Assembly: GCF_900129905.1 (NCBI RefSeq)
Contig: NZ_FQXG01000005.1
Location: 418,002 to 482,001, forward strand
Reading direction: 5' to 3'
Length of the DNA: 64,000 nucleotides
Source: Ferrimonas marina
Lineage (GTDB): Bacteria; Pseudomonadota; Gammaproteobacteria; Enterobacterales; Shewanellaceae
Shown piece by piece: positions 38,954-48,222 of this stretch. The translations under genes and the position numbers were made by a program. A model generated the notes under the pieces. It was not told the origin of the DNA and did not search any database. It was given only the letters and a program-made list of their open reading frames with translations. How positions within the stretch are numbered: position 1 is the first letter of the stretch; the number at the start of each line of letters is the position of its first letter.

Positions 38954-39137
38954 GCTGCTGGACCTGATACAAAGCGTCGTTGCGGCGCTGTTCGGTGTAC
39001 AGACTGAGGCCAAACGAACCCAGGACTTTGGCCACCACTCCCCGGTTCCCTATCTTATTGTTGGCGTCGTTGCGCTGATCGTCTTTGTGCTCGGCCTGTG
39101 GCTGCTGGTGCAGCTGGCCTTGAGCCTCAATCCCTAG
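38940..39137 (+). CDS. DUF2970 family small membrane protein
   Basis: 65 aa from TTG 38940, overlapping the previous gene by 14 bases; AAGGA lies about 11 bases upstream. The longer open frame from 38805 runs through the previous gene and is unlikely. The sequence LIQSVVAALFGVQTEAKRTQDF followed by one membrane segment (LIVGVVALIVFVLGLWLLVQLAL) is the DUF2970 pattern, a short proteobacterial family of unknown function. It converges on dam, ending 4 bases inside the dam stop region. Confidence 0.72.
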   Translation: MASPKLLDLIQSVVAALFGVQTEAKRTQDFGHHSPVPYLIVGVVALIVFVLGLWLLVQLALSLNP

Positions 39138-39958
39138 TCCCGTTCCGGCCGATACAGGGCAAACAACTCATCCACCTTCTTGCGTCCCGATGCCGTCTGG
39201 CTGATGGAGCGCGTCACCTTTAGGGTATCCAGGCTGGCAGCATGGTAAAGCTTGCGGGCCAGCGGCGTATCGTGGTTGCTGATCAGCACGGTGGCCGCTT
39301 GCTTGTTGGCTGCGGCCACGGCGCAGTCCGCCAGCAGAGCCTGATCGTCGAGGCTGAAGCCACCACTGGCGTAGCTGGTAAAGTTCGCGGTGGTCGACAG
39401 CGGCAGATAGGGCGGATCGCAGTAGACGGCATCACCATGGCGGGCCCGGGCGAAGGCATCGCCATAGCCTTCACAGAAGAAGGTGGCGCGCTGGGCCTTC
39501 TCGGCAAAAAACCACATCTCCTTCTCGGGGAAATAGGGCTTCTTGTAGGAGCCAAAGGGCACGTTAAAGCCACCGGACTTGTTGTATCGGCACAAGCCGT
39601 TGTAGCCATGGCGATTGAGGTAGAGGAACAGCACAGCTCGACCGAACTGGTCGTGAGTCTGATTGAACTCGGCACGCATGCCGTAATAGGTCTCTTTGTC
39701 GTTATTCACTGGGACAAAGAGCTTACGAGCGGTCGCTATGTAATCATCCGGTCGTTGCTGCAGCGTCTGGTACAGGCCGATCAGATCCGGATTGATGTCG
39801 CTGAGCAGGTACTCGGCGTAGTCGGTGTTGAGAAACACCGAGCCAGCGCCGACAAAGGGTTCGACCAATCGCTCCGAGCGAGGCAGGCGCGCGGCGATCT
39901 GGTCTACCAGCTTAAACTTGCCCCCTGCCCATTTGAGAAACGCTCTGGATTTAGTCAT
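39134..39958 (-). CDS. dam: DNA adenine methyltransferase
   Basis: N6-methylates adenine in GATC; marks strands for mismatch repair and times SeqA/DnaA control (274 aa; E. coli 278). Seen: N-terminal SAM motif FLKWAGGKFKL (variant of KWAGGK), FVGAGSVFLN, the catalytic DPPY (AVYCDPPYLPL), and FTSYASGGF. It lies directly after damX as in E. coli. Confidence 0.97.
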   Translation of the reverse strand: MTKSRAFLKWAGGKFKLVDQIAARLPRSERLVEPFVGAGSVFLNTDYAEYLLSDINPDLIGLYQTLQQRPDDYIATARKLFVPVNNDKETYYGMRAEFNQTHDQFGRAVLFLYLNRHGYNGLCRYNKSGGFNVPFGSYKKPYFPEKEMWFFAEKAQRATFFCEGYGDAFARARHGDAVYCDPPYLPLSTTANFTSYASGGFSLDDQALLADCAVAAANKQAATVLISNHDTPLARKLYHAASLDTLKVTRSISQTASGRKKVDELFALYRPERD

Positions 39959-39989
39959 CGGCCAACCGTTGTATCGAAAAGCGGAGAGT

Positions 39990-41468
39990 TTACCTGTCTT
40001 GATTCAGGATCTCAGCCAATTGTTGCTGTTCAGAAAGTTCTTTTTGTACCGCTGCCATGGATTTGATGTAGGGCGAGAGCTTGGCCAGGTTGTCCGGCAA
40101 ATCTGACATCGCCTGCTGTGCGGCGGTCCGGCTGTCGTAGCCCCCCATCACCAGCACATACCAGGGCAGTGGCTGGCGATCGATGCGGTAGACGGTGATC
40201 CCCTCGGTCAGCCCGTGGCTCTCAAGAAAGCCCGGGATCAGGTTGGGGTAGGAGAACACCGCCAGTTGCAGCACGTAGCTGCTGTCCGGCCGTTCCATCA
40301 GCGGCTGCTCCGCCAGGGGCAACGGCTCCGGCTCTGGCTCATACGCCGCGGTGTCCACCGGCTCCGCCTCGGGGGTGGAAACCGGCTGCGAGCTGACCTC
40401 CTCCACGGCTGGGGCATCCTCTAGATCGACGCTGACCAACGCCACATCGGCTTCAGTCACCATGGTCTCAGCTGGGGTCAGCTCTTGCGGCTCATCCGCC
40501 GCACTGGCCTCGCTTGCCTGCGCCATCGCCTCTGCTTCGTTCTGAGCCTTTTCCGTCGGCTCAACCTGGGTCGGTGGCCACTCCCCTGCCAGCGCCAGTT
40601 GCGGCTCCGGCTGCGCTTCAGGCTCGGGCTCCAGCGCCGGCAATGCCACCGGGATCCGTTGCTCGACCAGTTCGACGTCGGAGGCCGGGCCGGGATCCAG
40701 CCATAGCCACAGCATCATCAACACCACCAGACCGGCGACCACGGCAATGCCACGACGATGAAGTGGGGTCAGTTTATTGAAGGCAGACAGGGCCGCACTG
40801 GGGGCCAGTGCCTCCACCAGGGCCACCACCGCTTTGGGGCTGCCATCGGATTGGGCCAGCTGGCGATCCACCGCCTCTTGATTAATGAAGTGTCGTTGTC
40901 CCTCGCGGGCGACAAGGGCTTGATACAGCTTGTGGCGCTCACGCAGGGCCAGGGGGCTGATCTCCACCGGTAACAGCCGAGCCTGGGCATCCTCCGGCAG
41001 CGCCTCCAGCAACCGCTGCAACAGCGCAGGTCGGCAGCACAGCACCAGCACCACCCGTCCCGCCAGGGCTTCGTTGTCCATCACCAGGCCCAACAACTCG
41101 GCCAACAGGGTGTCGGCCAGGTTTTCACCATCATCCACCACCAGCATCATGCGCTGGGGCTGACGGGGCAGCAGCCGCTCCAGGGTATCGGGCAGGGGCT
41201 CCAGGGGGTCAAACACCACCTCGGCGTCCAGTTGGCGGACCAACCGCTCACGGATCGCCGCCGGATCCTCTCCGGCGCCGCTGGCGACGTAGGCCTGGTT
41301 GAACTCCTCACACTGCTCCAACAGTGACTGCGCCAGGGTGGTCTTGCCCATCCCAGCGTCACCGTGCAGCAAGATAAGGTGATCGCCGTATTCGGTCAGG
41401 TAGCGCAGCCGCTCCAGCAGGCTACGTTGGCTGGGAAGCAGGGTATCCACAGCCTCGGATGAACTCAT
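39990..41468 (-). CDS. damX: SPOR-domain cell division protein DamX
   Basis: Bitopic inner-membrane protein recruited to septal peptidoglycan by its SPOR domain (492 aa; E. coli 428). An N-terminal AAA-type ATPase-like domain carries Walker A GDAGMGKT (36-43) and a DDGENLAD Walker B-like stretch. One membrane helix ([19 protein letters not shown], about 240) follows, then a long acidic Pro/Glu-rich periplasmic linker, and a C-terminal SPOR domain (about 410-480, [27 protein letters not shown]). It overlaps aroB by 4 bases. Confidence 0.94.
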   Translation of the reverse strand: MSSSEAVDTLLPSQRSLLERLRYLTEYGDHLILLHGDAGMGKTTLAQSLLEQCEEFNQAYVASGAGEDPAAIRERLVRQLDAEVVFDPLEPLPDTLERLLPRQPQRMMLVVDDGENLADTLLAELLGLVMDNEALAGRVVLVLCCRPALLQRLLEALPEDAQARLLPVEISPLALRERHKLYQALVAREGQRHFINQEAVDRQLAQSDGSPKAVVALVEALAPSAALSAFNKLTPLHRRGIAVVAGLVVLMMLWLWLDPGPASDVELVEQRIPVALPALEPEPEAQPEPQLALAGEWPPTQVEPTEKAQNEAEAMAQASEASAADEPQELTPAETMVTEADVALVSVDLEDAPAVEEVSSQPVSTPEAEPVDTAAYEPEPEPLPLAEQPLMERPDSSYVLQLAVFSYPNLIPGFLESHGLTEGITVYRIDRQPLPWYVLVMGGYDSRTAAQQAMSDLPDNLAKLSPYIKSMAAVQKELSEQQQLAEILNQDR

Positions 41469-42544
41469 GAAGGATCTAGCAGTTGTTGAAGTTGTGCTTC
41501 CGTGACGTCGGACACCACCTCAGCACGCCCCAGGGTACGGGGCAGGATCAGCCGGAGGCGGCCATCCAGTACCTTCTTGTCGCGGCGCATATGAGGAATA
41601 AACTGATCGAAGCCCATCCCTTCCGGGGCGGACACCGGCAGTTCAAAGGCCTGCAGCAAGGCGCGGATCCGGTCGACGGCCTCGGCATCCAGCCAGTCCA
41701 GCTGCTGCGCCAACTCAGCGGCCTGCACCATCCCGGTAGCCACCGCTTCGCCATGGAGCCAGTTGCCGTAGCCCTGTTCGGCCTCGATGGCGTGGCCAAA
41801 GGTGTGACCCAGGTTCAGCAGGGCGCGAACCCCCTGCTCGGTTTCATCCTGTGCCACCACCTCCGCCTTGATCTCGCAGCAACGACGGATGGCGTAATTC
41901 AACGCCTCCGGTTGTTGCGCTAACAGATCGTCCCGGTGGGATTCCAGCCAGGCGAAGAAGTCCGCATCCCAGAGGATGCCGTACTTGATCACCTCCGCCA
42001 TGCCGGCGGCGAACTCCCGCGCTGGCAGCGTGGCCAGGGTGTTGATGTCCATCAGCACCAGGGATGGCTGATGGAAGGCACCGATCATGTTTTTACCCAG
42101 TGGGTGGTTCACCGCGGTTTTGCCCCCCACCGAGGAGTCCACCTGCGCCAGCAGAGTGGTGGGGATCTGGATAAAGGGCACGCCCCGCTGGTAACAGGCC
42201 GCCGCAAAGCCGACCATGTCACCGATCACCCCACCGCCCAGGGCCACCAGGGCACAATCGCGGCTCAGCCCCAGCTCCAGGGCGCGGGAGAAGATCCCGT
42301 CAAGGGTGGTCAGGGTCTTGTGGGCTTCACCGTCGGGCAGGACCAGGGTGTCCACGGTCTTACCGGTGGAGGCCAACATGGCGACGCAACGCTCCAGGTA
42401 GAGCGGCGCCACCACCTCATTGGTCACCACCAGCAGGCGCTTGGTGTTGATCTCACTCAGCCACTGGGCACCGCTGTCCAGCAGGCCGGCCTGGATGATG
42501 ATGGGGTAGCTGCGCTGACCCAGTTCGACGTCGATCCGTTCCAT
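41465..42544 (-). CDS. aroB: 3-dehydroquinate synthase
   Basis: Second step of the shikimate pathway; NAD- and metal-dependent cyclisation of DAHP (359 aa; E. coli 362). Seen: [10 protein letters not shown], the NAD-binding [41 protein letters not shown] with the active-site lysine, and the zinc ligands in [12 protein letters not shown] and [12 protein letters not shown]. It lies 20 bases after aroK. Confidence 0.98.
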   Translation of the reverse strand: MERIDVELGQRSYPIIIQAGLLDSGAQWLSEINTKRLLVVTNEVVAPLYLERCVAMLASTGKTVDTLVLPDGEAHKTLTTLDGIFSRALELGLSRDCALVALGGGVIGDMVGFAAACYQRGVPFIQIPTTLLAQVDSSVGGKTAVNHPLGKNMIGAFHQPSLVLMDINTLATLPAREFAAGMAEVIKYGILWDADFFAWLESHRDDLLAQQPEALNYAIRRCCEIKAEVVAQDETEQGVRALLNLGHTFGHAIEAEQGYGNWLHGEAVATGMVQAAELAQQLDWLDAEAVDRIRALLQAFELPVSAPEGMGFDQFIPHMRRDKKVLDGRLRLILPRTLGRAEVVSDVTEAQLQQLLDPS

Positions 42545-42564
42545 GGCACCCTCGTTTGGCGTGG

Positions 42565-43080
42565 TTAGAAGCCCAGGCGTTCGATGATCTCGTTGGCCAC
42601 GACCTTGGCGCTCTGGTCGTCGGTACGCACCACCAGATCGGCAACCTCTTCGTACAGCGGGTTGCGCTCACCGGCCAGCTTCTCCAGCACGCCGCGAGGC
42701 TCGTCGACCTGCAGCAGCGGACGACGTTTGTCGCGCTGAGTGCGGGCCACTTGCTTGTCGATGGTGGTTTCCAGGTAGACCACGATACCGCGGGCAGAGA
42801 GGCGATTACGCACCTCTTTGGAGATCACAGAGCCGCCACCGGTGGCCAGAACAATCCCCTGCTTCTCGGTCAGGTCGTTAATGACGCGGGCTTCGCGTAC
42901 GCGGAAGCCCTCTTCACCTTCGATGTCAAAAACCCAGCTGATGTCAGCCCCGCTGCGGCTTTCGATCTCTTGGTCGGAGTCGTAAAAATCCAGGTGAAGC
43001 ATTTGAGCTAGATGACGTCCAATGGTGCTCTTACCGGCACCCATCGGACCAATCAGAAAAATATTTCTCTTCTCAGCCAT
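42565..43080 (-). CDS. aroK: Shikimate kinase I
   Basis: Phosphorylates shikimate at the 3-OH (171 aa; E. coli 173). P-loop [12 protein letters not shown] near residue 11, [27 protein letters not shown], the central VLATGGGSV, and the lid region [10 protein letters not shown]. It follows pilMNOPQ with a ~160-base gap, a typical gammaproteobacterial linkage. Confidence 0.98.
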   Translation of the reverse strand: MAEKRNIFLIGPMGAGKSTIGRHLAQMLHLDFYDSDQEIESRSGADISWVFDIEGEEGFRVREARVINDLTEKQGIVLATGGGSVISKEVRNRLSARGIVVYLETTIDKQVARTQRDKRRPLLQVDEPRGVLEKLAGERNPLYEEVADLVVRTDDQSAKVVANEIIERLGF

Positions 43081-43203
43081 TTCTACAATCGAGGTTAGTA
43101 AAAAATAAGCTAGCGACCACCAGGGCGGTGGTAGCGGAAAAAATCCCCACTTTGACGCTAATTTGACGAGCGATTATCTCAGGGAATGACGCAGCAACGC
43201 AAT

Positions 43204-43230
43204 AGAGGCGACACAATGGGTGTCGCCTCT
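43204..43230. promoter_or_regulatory. Perfect 11-bp inverted repeat between pilQ and aroK
   Basis: AGAGGCGACAC (43204-43214) / GTGTCGCCTCT (43220-43230), loop AATGG, just 3' of the pilQ stop on the minus strand. No T tract follows on either strand, so it is a weak terminator at best. It may instead protect the 3' end of the pil mRNA while letting transcription enter aroK. Confidence 0.6.
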
Positions 43231-43243
43231 AAAGTTTGGAGGG

Positions 43244-45274
43244 TTAAAGTTCTTCCGTTACAACCTTGGGCGTAACGAAGATAAGGAGTTCTTTCTTCTC
43301 GACAAAGTCGCTGGTATTGCGGAAGAACCAGCCAACCCAGGGGATGTCCCCCAGCACCGGCACCTTGGAGACGTTGTTGAGCTGTTGCTGCTGGAAGATC
43401 CCCCCCAGCACGATGGTCTCACCGTTCTTCGCCAGCACCTGGGTCGAGATCCGCTGGGTATCGATGGCCGTCGCCGGGCCGGTGGCGGTCTGTACCGTCT
43501 CCCCCCGGGTGTCCTGGGTCACGGTCAGATCCAGCACGATGCGGTTGTCCGGGGTGATCTGCGGCTTCACCGTCAGCCCCAACACTGCCTTCTTGAACTC
43601 CACCGAGGTGGCACCACTGGAGGTGGACTGAACGAAGGGGATCTCCACACCTTGTTCAATAAAGGCGGTGAACTGGTTGGCCGTGGTCAACCGCGGACTG
43701 GCGATGATCTCACCCTTGTTCTCCCGCTCCAGCGCCGACAGCTCCAGATCCAGCAGGGTACCGTCGTTAAGCTTGGCCACGTGGAAGGCGATGCTGCCGG
43801 CCGGTTCTGATACCGGCAGGTTGACGTTGAGGCGGTCGACAATGGCGGGCGCAATGCCGTTGGCGATGTCATTGGCCCCCTCCAGGGTACCGGAGGTGCC
43901 CTTGTTGCCCTGCTGATCGGTCACGCCCCAGCGGATCCCCAACTCCTCGTTGATGTTGTCGCGGATGGTCACCATGCGCGACTCGATCACCACCTGCTTG
44001 ATGGGGATATCCAGCACCTCCACCAAACGGTGCACATCCTCCAGTCGCTCGGCGGTATCCTGCACCAGCAGGGTGTTGGTACGCTCATCCACCGAGACGG
44101 CGCCGCGCTCAGACAGCAGGCTACCCGCCTCGCCGCTGAGCAGATTAGCGATGTCACTGGCCTTGGCATAATGTATCTGCACATACTCGGAGAACAGCGG
44201 TGCCACCTCTTTGGCCTCTTGCTGGTCCCGCAACTGCTGGTTCTCCTGCGCCGCCAGCTCATCTCGCGGCGCCACCAACAGGATGTTGCCCTCGATCCGC
44301 TTGTCCAGGCCATTGACCTTGAGGATCATGTCCAGTGCCTGGTCCCAGGGCACATCGTCCAGGTGGAGGGTCAGACTGCCCTGCACGGTATCTGTGGTCA
44401 CCAGGTTGAAGTTATTGTGATCGGCGATGATCTGCAGCACGGTCCGAACCTCAATGTCCTGGAAGTTCATCGACAGCTGCGAGCCGGTGTAGGTCTTCTC
44501 TTCGTCTACCGGTGCCTGCTGCTCCTGCACCGTCACCACAAAGCGGTTGCCCTCCTGGCGGTAGTCGTAATCGAACGCCTGACCGCCCATGTCCAGCCGC
44601 ACCTGGCTGTTGTTGGCCTCCCGGAAGGTTTCAAAGGCCACCACCTGGGTGTTGAAATCCTCAACGTTCACCACGTAGAGCAGCTCATCCGGCAAGGTGC
44701 TGTTGTACAGGGTCACCACCAGATCGGCACCAATGCGCTGCAGGTTGGCGGCGGAGCGGGCGCTGTTGAGGGTCACCACCAACTCACCGGCACCGGCCTC
44801 ACCACGGTGAAAGTCGATCGCCTCGATCTGGGACTGGCCTGACTCCCCGGCAGTGGCCGGGGCCTCGCTCTGGTCATTGAGGATCACGTAGTAGCGATCC
44901 CCCTCGATGCGGGTACGGTAGGACAGCATACGCTGCAACCCTATCACCACCTGCAGACCATCCGCCTGGGGCAAGACCTGCAGGTCGTTGACGCCGCGAG
45001 AGCCAATGGGAATCCGGCTTACCGCCATGTCGGCATCGGCCCCGGAAAAGTTCAGCCGCAGCTGAGCCGGGTCTGCCGCCAGCAGGATCTGAGGCTGTCC
45101 TGGGGGCCCATCGAACTGGAATTCCAACTCAAGCTGACCGCCCACCTGCCCCTGGTAACGCACATCCTGCAGCGTCTCCGCCTGTACCCAGCAGCTGCAC
45201 AGAAGCAGCCAGACCGCCCATCCAATCCGTGCACTCATCCCTGATGGCCTCCGTTGCCGCAGAATCCCTTGCAT
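43244..45274 (-). CDS. pilQ: Type IV pilus secretin PilQ
   Basis: Outer-membrane secretin ring through which the pilus exits (676 aa with start ATG 45274; ATG 45238 is an equally spaced alternative). Signal peptide IGWAVWLLLCSCWVQA. Two AMIN domains (about 40-270) bind peptidoglycan. Then a secretin/TonB short N-terminal domain (SMNFQDIEVRTVLQIIADHNNFNLV), an N1 domain (YAKASDIANLL...DERTNTLLVQDT), and the C-terminal secretin core (VVIESRMVTI...VPVLGDIPWVGWFF, LLIFVTPKVV). Last gene of pilMNOPQ, 23 bases after pilP. Confidence 0.96.
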   Translation of the reverse strand: MQGILRQRRPSGMSARIGWAVWLLLCSCWVQAETLQDVRYQGQVGGQLELEFQFDGPPGQPQILLAADPAQLRLNFSGADADMAVSRIPIGSRGVNDLQVLPQADGLQVVIGLQRMLSYRTRIEGDRYYVILNDQSEAPATAGESGQSQIEAIDFHRGEAGAGELVVTLNSARSAANLQRIGADLVVTLYNSTLPDELLYVVNVEDFNTQVVAFETFREANNSQVRLDMGGQAFDYDYRQEGNRFVVTVQEQQAPVDEEKTYTGSQLSMNFQDIEVRTVLQIIADHNNFNLVTTDTVQGSLTLHLDDVPWDQALDMILKVNGLDKRIEGNILLVAPRDELAAQENQQLRDQQEAKEVAPLFSEYVQIHYAKASDIANLLSGEAGSLLSERGAVSVDERTNTLLVQDTAERLEDVHRLVEVLDIPIKQVVIESRMVTIRDNINEELGIRWGVTDQQGNKGTSGTLEGANDIANGIAPAIVDRLNVNLPVSEPAGSIAFHVAKLNDGTLLDLELSALERENKGEIIASPRLTTANQFTAFIEQGVEIPFVQSTSSGATSVEFKKAVLGLTVKPQITPDNRIVLDLTVTQDTRGETVQTATGPATAIDTQRISTQVLAKNGETIVLGGIFQQQQLNNVSKVPVLGDIPWVGWFFRNTSDFVEKKELLIFVTPKVVTEEL

Positions 45275-45297
45275 GGTTTTCGTCCTTGTTATCGTTA

Positions 45298-45804
45298 TTA
45301 CCGCGCCATGGCGATGGAAGTATCTCGTTGAGTCCAGCAACCACGGGCATCGGGAATCCATTCGGTCACCGTCAGCTGATTAATGCCGATCTCTGCCACC
45401 CGACCATGGTACAGGCCAAGGTAGTCGCCCTTTCGCAACCGGTGAACCCGGCCGTCAACCGCCCGTACCAGTGCCCAGCGTTGCTCTGCCTCGGTCATCA
45501 CCCCTTTCAGCTCAAAGCTGTCCAGGGCAAAGGTTTCCAAAGCGCCTTTGTTGCGCACGGTATCCGGTTGCGGGCAGCTCTTCTGACTCGGCGGATCCGG
45601 ACTGTGTGCCCGCTCCAGACGAAACGGACTGCGCAGGTGATCGACCTGGTATGGCACCGCAGTCACCTCGATAGACACCGGCTCCGGCTCCTCGTAGGCC
45701 ACCTTGGAGGCTTGCACCTGGGCGACATACTGGCGCAGATCGTTAATGCCACCGGAGCAGCCAGTCAGGCTCAGCGCCACGACACAAGCAAGAGCAATCC
45801 TCAT
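45298..45804 (-). CDS. pilP: Type IV pilus inner-membrane lipoprotein PilP
   Basis: Lipoprotein that links the PilNO complex to the PilQ secretin (168 aa, usual ~175). Signal peptide with lipobox LTGC, lipidated Cys16; an extended Pro/Glu-rich stretch; then a C-terminal beta domain (LETFALDSFELKGVM...WALVRAVDGRVHRLRKGDYLG...INQLTVTEWI). It overlaps pilO by 4 bases. Confidence 0.93.
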   Translation of the reverse strand: MRIALACVVALSLTGCSGGINDLRQYVAQVQASKVAYEEPEPVSIEVTAVPYQVDHLRSPFRLERAHSPDPPSQKSCPQPDTVRNKGALETFALDSFELKGVMTEAEQRWALVRAVDGRVHRLRKGDYLGLYHGRVAEIGINQLTVTEWIPDARGCWTQRDTSIAMAR

Positions 45805-46391
45805 TGCGACTCCCCCTCAGTCTGCTCAGCGAAACGGTAGGTCTTGGCCACCACCTTCATCCCCAGCGGCCCATCCCCTCTCTCGATTGAGAAGTCGTGC
45901 AAGCTGACAATGCGTGACAGGCCGGCCACACCCGCAGAGAACTGACCAATATGGTGGTAATCCCCCTGCAGCTCCATCTCGATGGGGATCTCGATGTAGA
46001 ACTCTTTCTGCTGTTCCGGTAACCAGTTGAGACTGCGTATGTCCAGACTGGCGTCAGTGGCCAGGAAGGTCACAGAGTCCAGCAGCGCTGACATCTCGTG
46101 TTCGGTGGGCAGCATCGCCACCAGTTGGTCAAACAGCGCCTGCATCTCCGCCAGTTCCTCGAGGTAACGGGGCAGGTTGGCCGCCAATTGATACTTGCGT
46201 TGGAACTCATCTTTAAGCGCCACTTCCTTCTGCTGCAGTTGCTCCAACTGGGCCACCGAATCCTTGATCAACAGAAAGTAGCCTGCGGTAAACAGCAAGG
46301 CGGCCAGGATCACCGCAAAGCCTATCTTGGCCGGCTTGGGCCAGCTACCGATGTTCTCGAACTCCAGCTCATTGATGTCATTAAGATTCAT
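45801..46391 (-). CDS. pilO: Type IV pilus alignment protein PilO
   Basis: Bitopic inner-membrane protein forming heterodimers with PilN (196 aa, usual ~205). A short cytosolic N-terminus ending WPKPAKIG, one membrane helix (FAVILAALLFTAGYFLLI, about 28-45), a coiled coil (LEQLQQKEVALKDEFQRKY), then the ferredoxin-like periplasmic domain. It overlaps pilN by 11 bases and pilP by 4. Confidence 0.94.
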   Translation of the reverse strand: MNLNDINELEFENIGSWPKPAKIGFAVILAALLFTAGYFLLIKDSVAQLEQLQQKEVALKDEFQRKYQLAANLPRYLEELAEMQALFDQLVAMLPTEHEMSALLDSVTFLATDASLDIRSLNWLPEQQKEFYIEIPIEMELQGDYHHIGQFSAGVAGLSRIVSLHDFSIERGDGPLGMKVVAKTYRFAEQTEGESQ

Positions 46392-46986
46392 CGCGTTCGC
46401 CCTCGTTCAGAGCCAGCCTTTCCTCCTGCACCTTGGGGCCATCCCCCAACGGCAGAACGATCACGTCGAGGCGGAAGTGATGCTCCCTGGCCCGCTCCTC
46501 ATCGCCGGCCACAATCTGCTGGACACGCGGTTCCGCCAGCCAGCGGGCGGCCTTGACCTGGCGCATCATGTTGGCCAGGTGGTTGTTGGACTCGCAGTAG
46601 CCCTCCAGCACCACCGCATCCCCCTGCACCTCAATGTGTGTCAGGTAGACGCCCGGCACCATCACACGGGCCAGCTCATTGAGCACCTGCACCGGCACAT
46701 GCCGCTGTTGCTGCAGCGCCTTTATCACGTCGATTCGAGTCAGCAGTGTCTCCCGCTGCTGCTTGATCTTGTTGATCTGGCGGATCTGGCTGTCCAGTTT
46801 CTGGATCTCGCCCTGTAGATACTGGTTGCGAACCTGCTGTTGCTGCTGCATCTGGCCAAGCCAAAACTGCGTCGCCATGACCACCCCCACGGCACCAATG
46901 GCCACCGCCCCCAGGATCGACAGGTACTGCTGACGCTGCCGGGCACGCTGGGTTTCACGCCAGGGAAGTAGGTTTATATGTGCCAT
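46381..46986 (-). CDS. pilN: Type IV pilus alignment protein PilN
   Basis: Bitopic partner of PilO; its N-terminal INLLPWRE peptide inserts into PilM. The start is ATG 46986 (MAHINLLPWRETQRARQRQ); the frame further upstream lies inside pilM. 201 aa, usual ~195. Membrane helix about 20-42, coiled coil about 45-80, then the periplasmic ferredoxin-like domain (GVYLTHIEVQGDAVVLEGY). Confidence 0.94.
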   Translation of the reverse strand: MAHINLLPWRETQRARQRQQYLSILGAVAIGAVGVVMATQFWLGQMQQQQQVRNQYLQGEIQKLDSQIRQINKIKQQRETLLTRIDVIKALQQQRHVPVQVLNELARVMVPGVYLTHIEVQGDAVVLEGYCESNNHLANMMRQVKAARWLAEPRVQQIVAGDEERAREHHFRLDVIVLPLGDGPKVQEERLALNEGERDES

Positions 46987-48050
46987 GATTCGAAACTCCT
47001 CAAGGCCAGGCCACAAGCCACCATGTAGCGACCGATATCACCTGCGACCGATTGCCGCAGCATCTCGCTGGCATGCAAAGCGCCGCCGAAGGGATCAGCC
47101 CGTTGCACCGGGATCTCCAGCTCCGTCGACAGTCGCTCGCATAAGCCCTCGATCTGGACCGCGCCGCCACAGAGGATGAGGCGGTCAATGTGCTTGTGTT
47201 TGCTGGCATTGCAGAAGATCTGGATGGTCCGACGGATTTGCTGAACGAACTGTGCCTGGAACGGCTCCAGCACCTCGATGGCAAAGTTGTGGGGCAGCTC
47301 ACCGGCGATCTTAGCGCGCTCCGCCTCTTCGCCCGTCATGCCGTAATAGGATTGAATGGTCTGGGTGTACTGTTCACCGCCGAAGGCCTGTTCACGGATA
47401 AAGGCGGTTTCCCCCTCGGCGATGATGGCGAAGGTGGTCATGCTGGCCCCCATGTCCACCATGGCTACCACCTCGGTAGCCCCGCCGCAGGGCAGTTGCG
47501 GCGCCAGCAGCTTGAAGCTGCGACCAAGGGCATAGCCCTCCACGTCCACCACCTTGCTGCCCAAACCGGCCGCTTCCAGCGCCTCGACCCGGGATTCAAC
47601 GTTGTCCGAACGACAGGCCGCCAGCAGCACCGAGACCTTGCTGGTGGCCTCGTTCACCTCCAGCGGCTCAAAGTCGATGTTGACGTCTTCCAGGGGATAA
47701 GGGATGAGGTTGTCGGCTTCGATCTCGATCTGCGCCTCAAGCTCCTCGTCGGAGAGGTTGGCGTCCATGAAGATCACCTTGGTCATCACTGTCGAGCCGG
47801 ACACCGAGGCGGCACCGAAGCGGGCCTTGCGGGGTAGTTGCGCCCTGACCTGCTTCATCGCCTCGGCCACAGCACTGCTGTTTTTTATTTCCCGGTCGAC
47901 TACGACGCCTTTCTCCAGTGGGATTCGGGCGATCGCTTCCAATTGGTATCCGTGGGGCGATTGCGATAGGAGAACAGCCTTAATTTCTTGCGTACCAATA
48001 TCGACCCCAACCAGCTCGGTCGAACGAGGTTTTATCCAGTTTGCCAGCAT
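46974..48050 (-). CDS. pilM: Type IV pilus actin-like protein PilM
   Basis: Cytoplasmic actin-fold ATPase that binds the PilN N-terminus and couples the assembly ATPase to the PilNOP complex (358 aa, usual ~354). The start is taken as ATG 48050 (MLANWIKPRSTELVGVDIGTQEIKAV), the family-like N-terminus; ATG 48062 sits right against an AGGG and is less likely. Seen: VGVDIGTQEIKAVLL phosphate loop, VAMVDMGASMTTFAI, and ILCGGAVQIEGL. First gene of pilMNOPQ, divergent from mrcA, the usual arrangement. Confidence 0.95.
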   Translation of the reverse strand: MLANWIKPRSTELVGVDIGTQEIKAVLLSQSPHGYQLEAIARIPLEKGVVVDREIKNSSAVAEAMKQVRAQLPRKARFGAASVSGSTVMTKVIFMDANLSDEELEAQIEIEADNLIPYPLEDVNIDFEPLEVNEATSKVSVLLAACRSDNVESRVEALEAAGLGSKVVDVEGYALGRSFKLLAPQLPCGGATEVVAMVDMGASMTTFAIIAEGETAFIREQAFGGEQYTQTIQSYYGMTGEEAERAKIAGELPHNFAIEVLEPFQAQFVQQIRRTIQIFCNASKHKHIDRLILCGGAVQIEGLCERLSTELEIPVQRADPFGGALHASEMLRQSVAGDIGRYMVACGLALRSFESWHI

Positions 48051-48155
48051 CGCCCAAACCATCCCTGCGCGTGTAAATTGGATTCGCTTCCAATAAGTAA
48101 CATTTTCACAACAGCTTACAGATACCCTAATCCTCAGACAAAGTCACGAGTTTGC

Positions 48156-48184
48156 TTTAGAGCAGGATCGACGCAGGGTATACT
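48156..48184 (+). promoter_or_regulatory. Promoter of mrcA
   Basis: -35 TTTAGA (48156-48161), 17-base spacer, -10 TATACT (48179-48184), about 38 bases before the GTG start. The -10 matches consensus at 5 of 6. Confidence 0.65.
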
Positions 48185-48222
48185 TACACTTTGGATTGGA
48201 CTTTTTTCGGGAACATAGTTGA

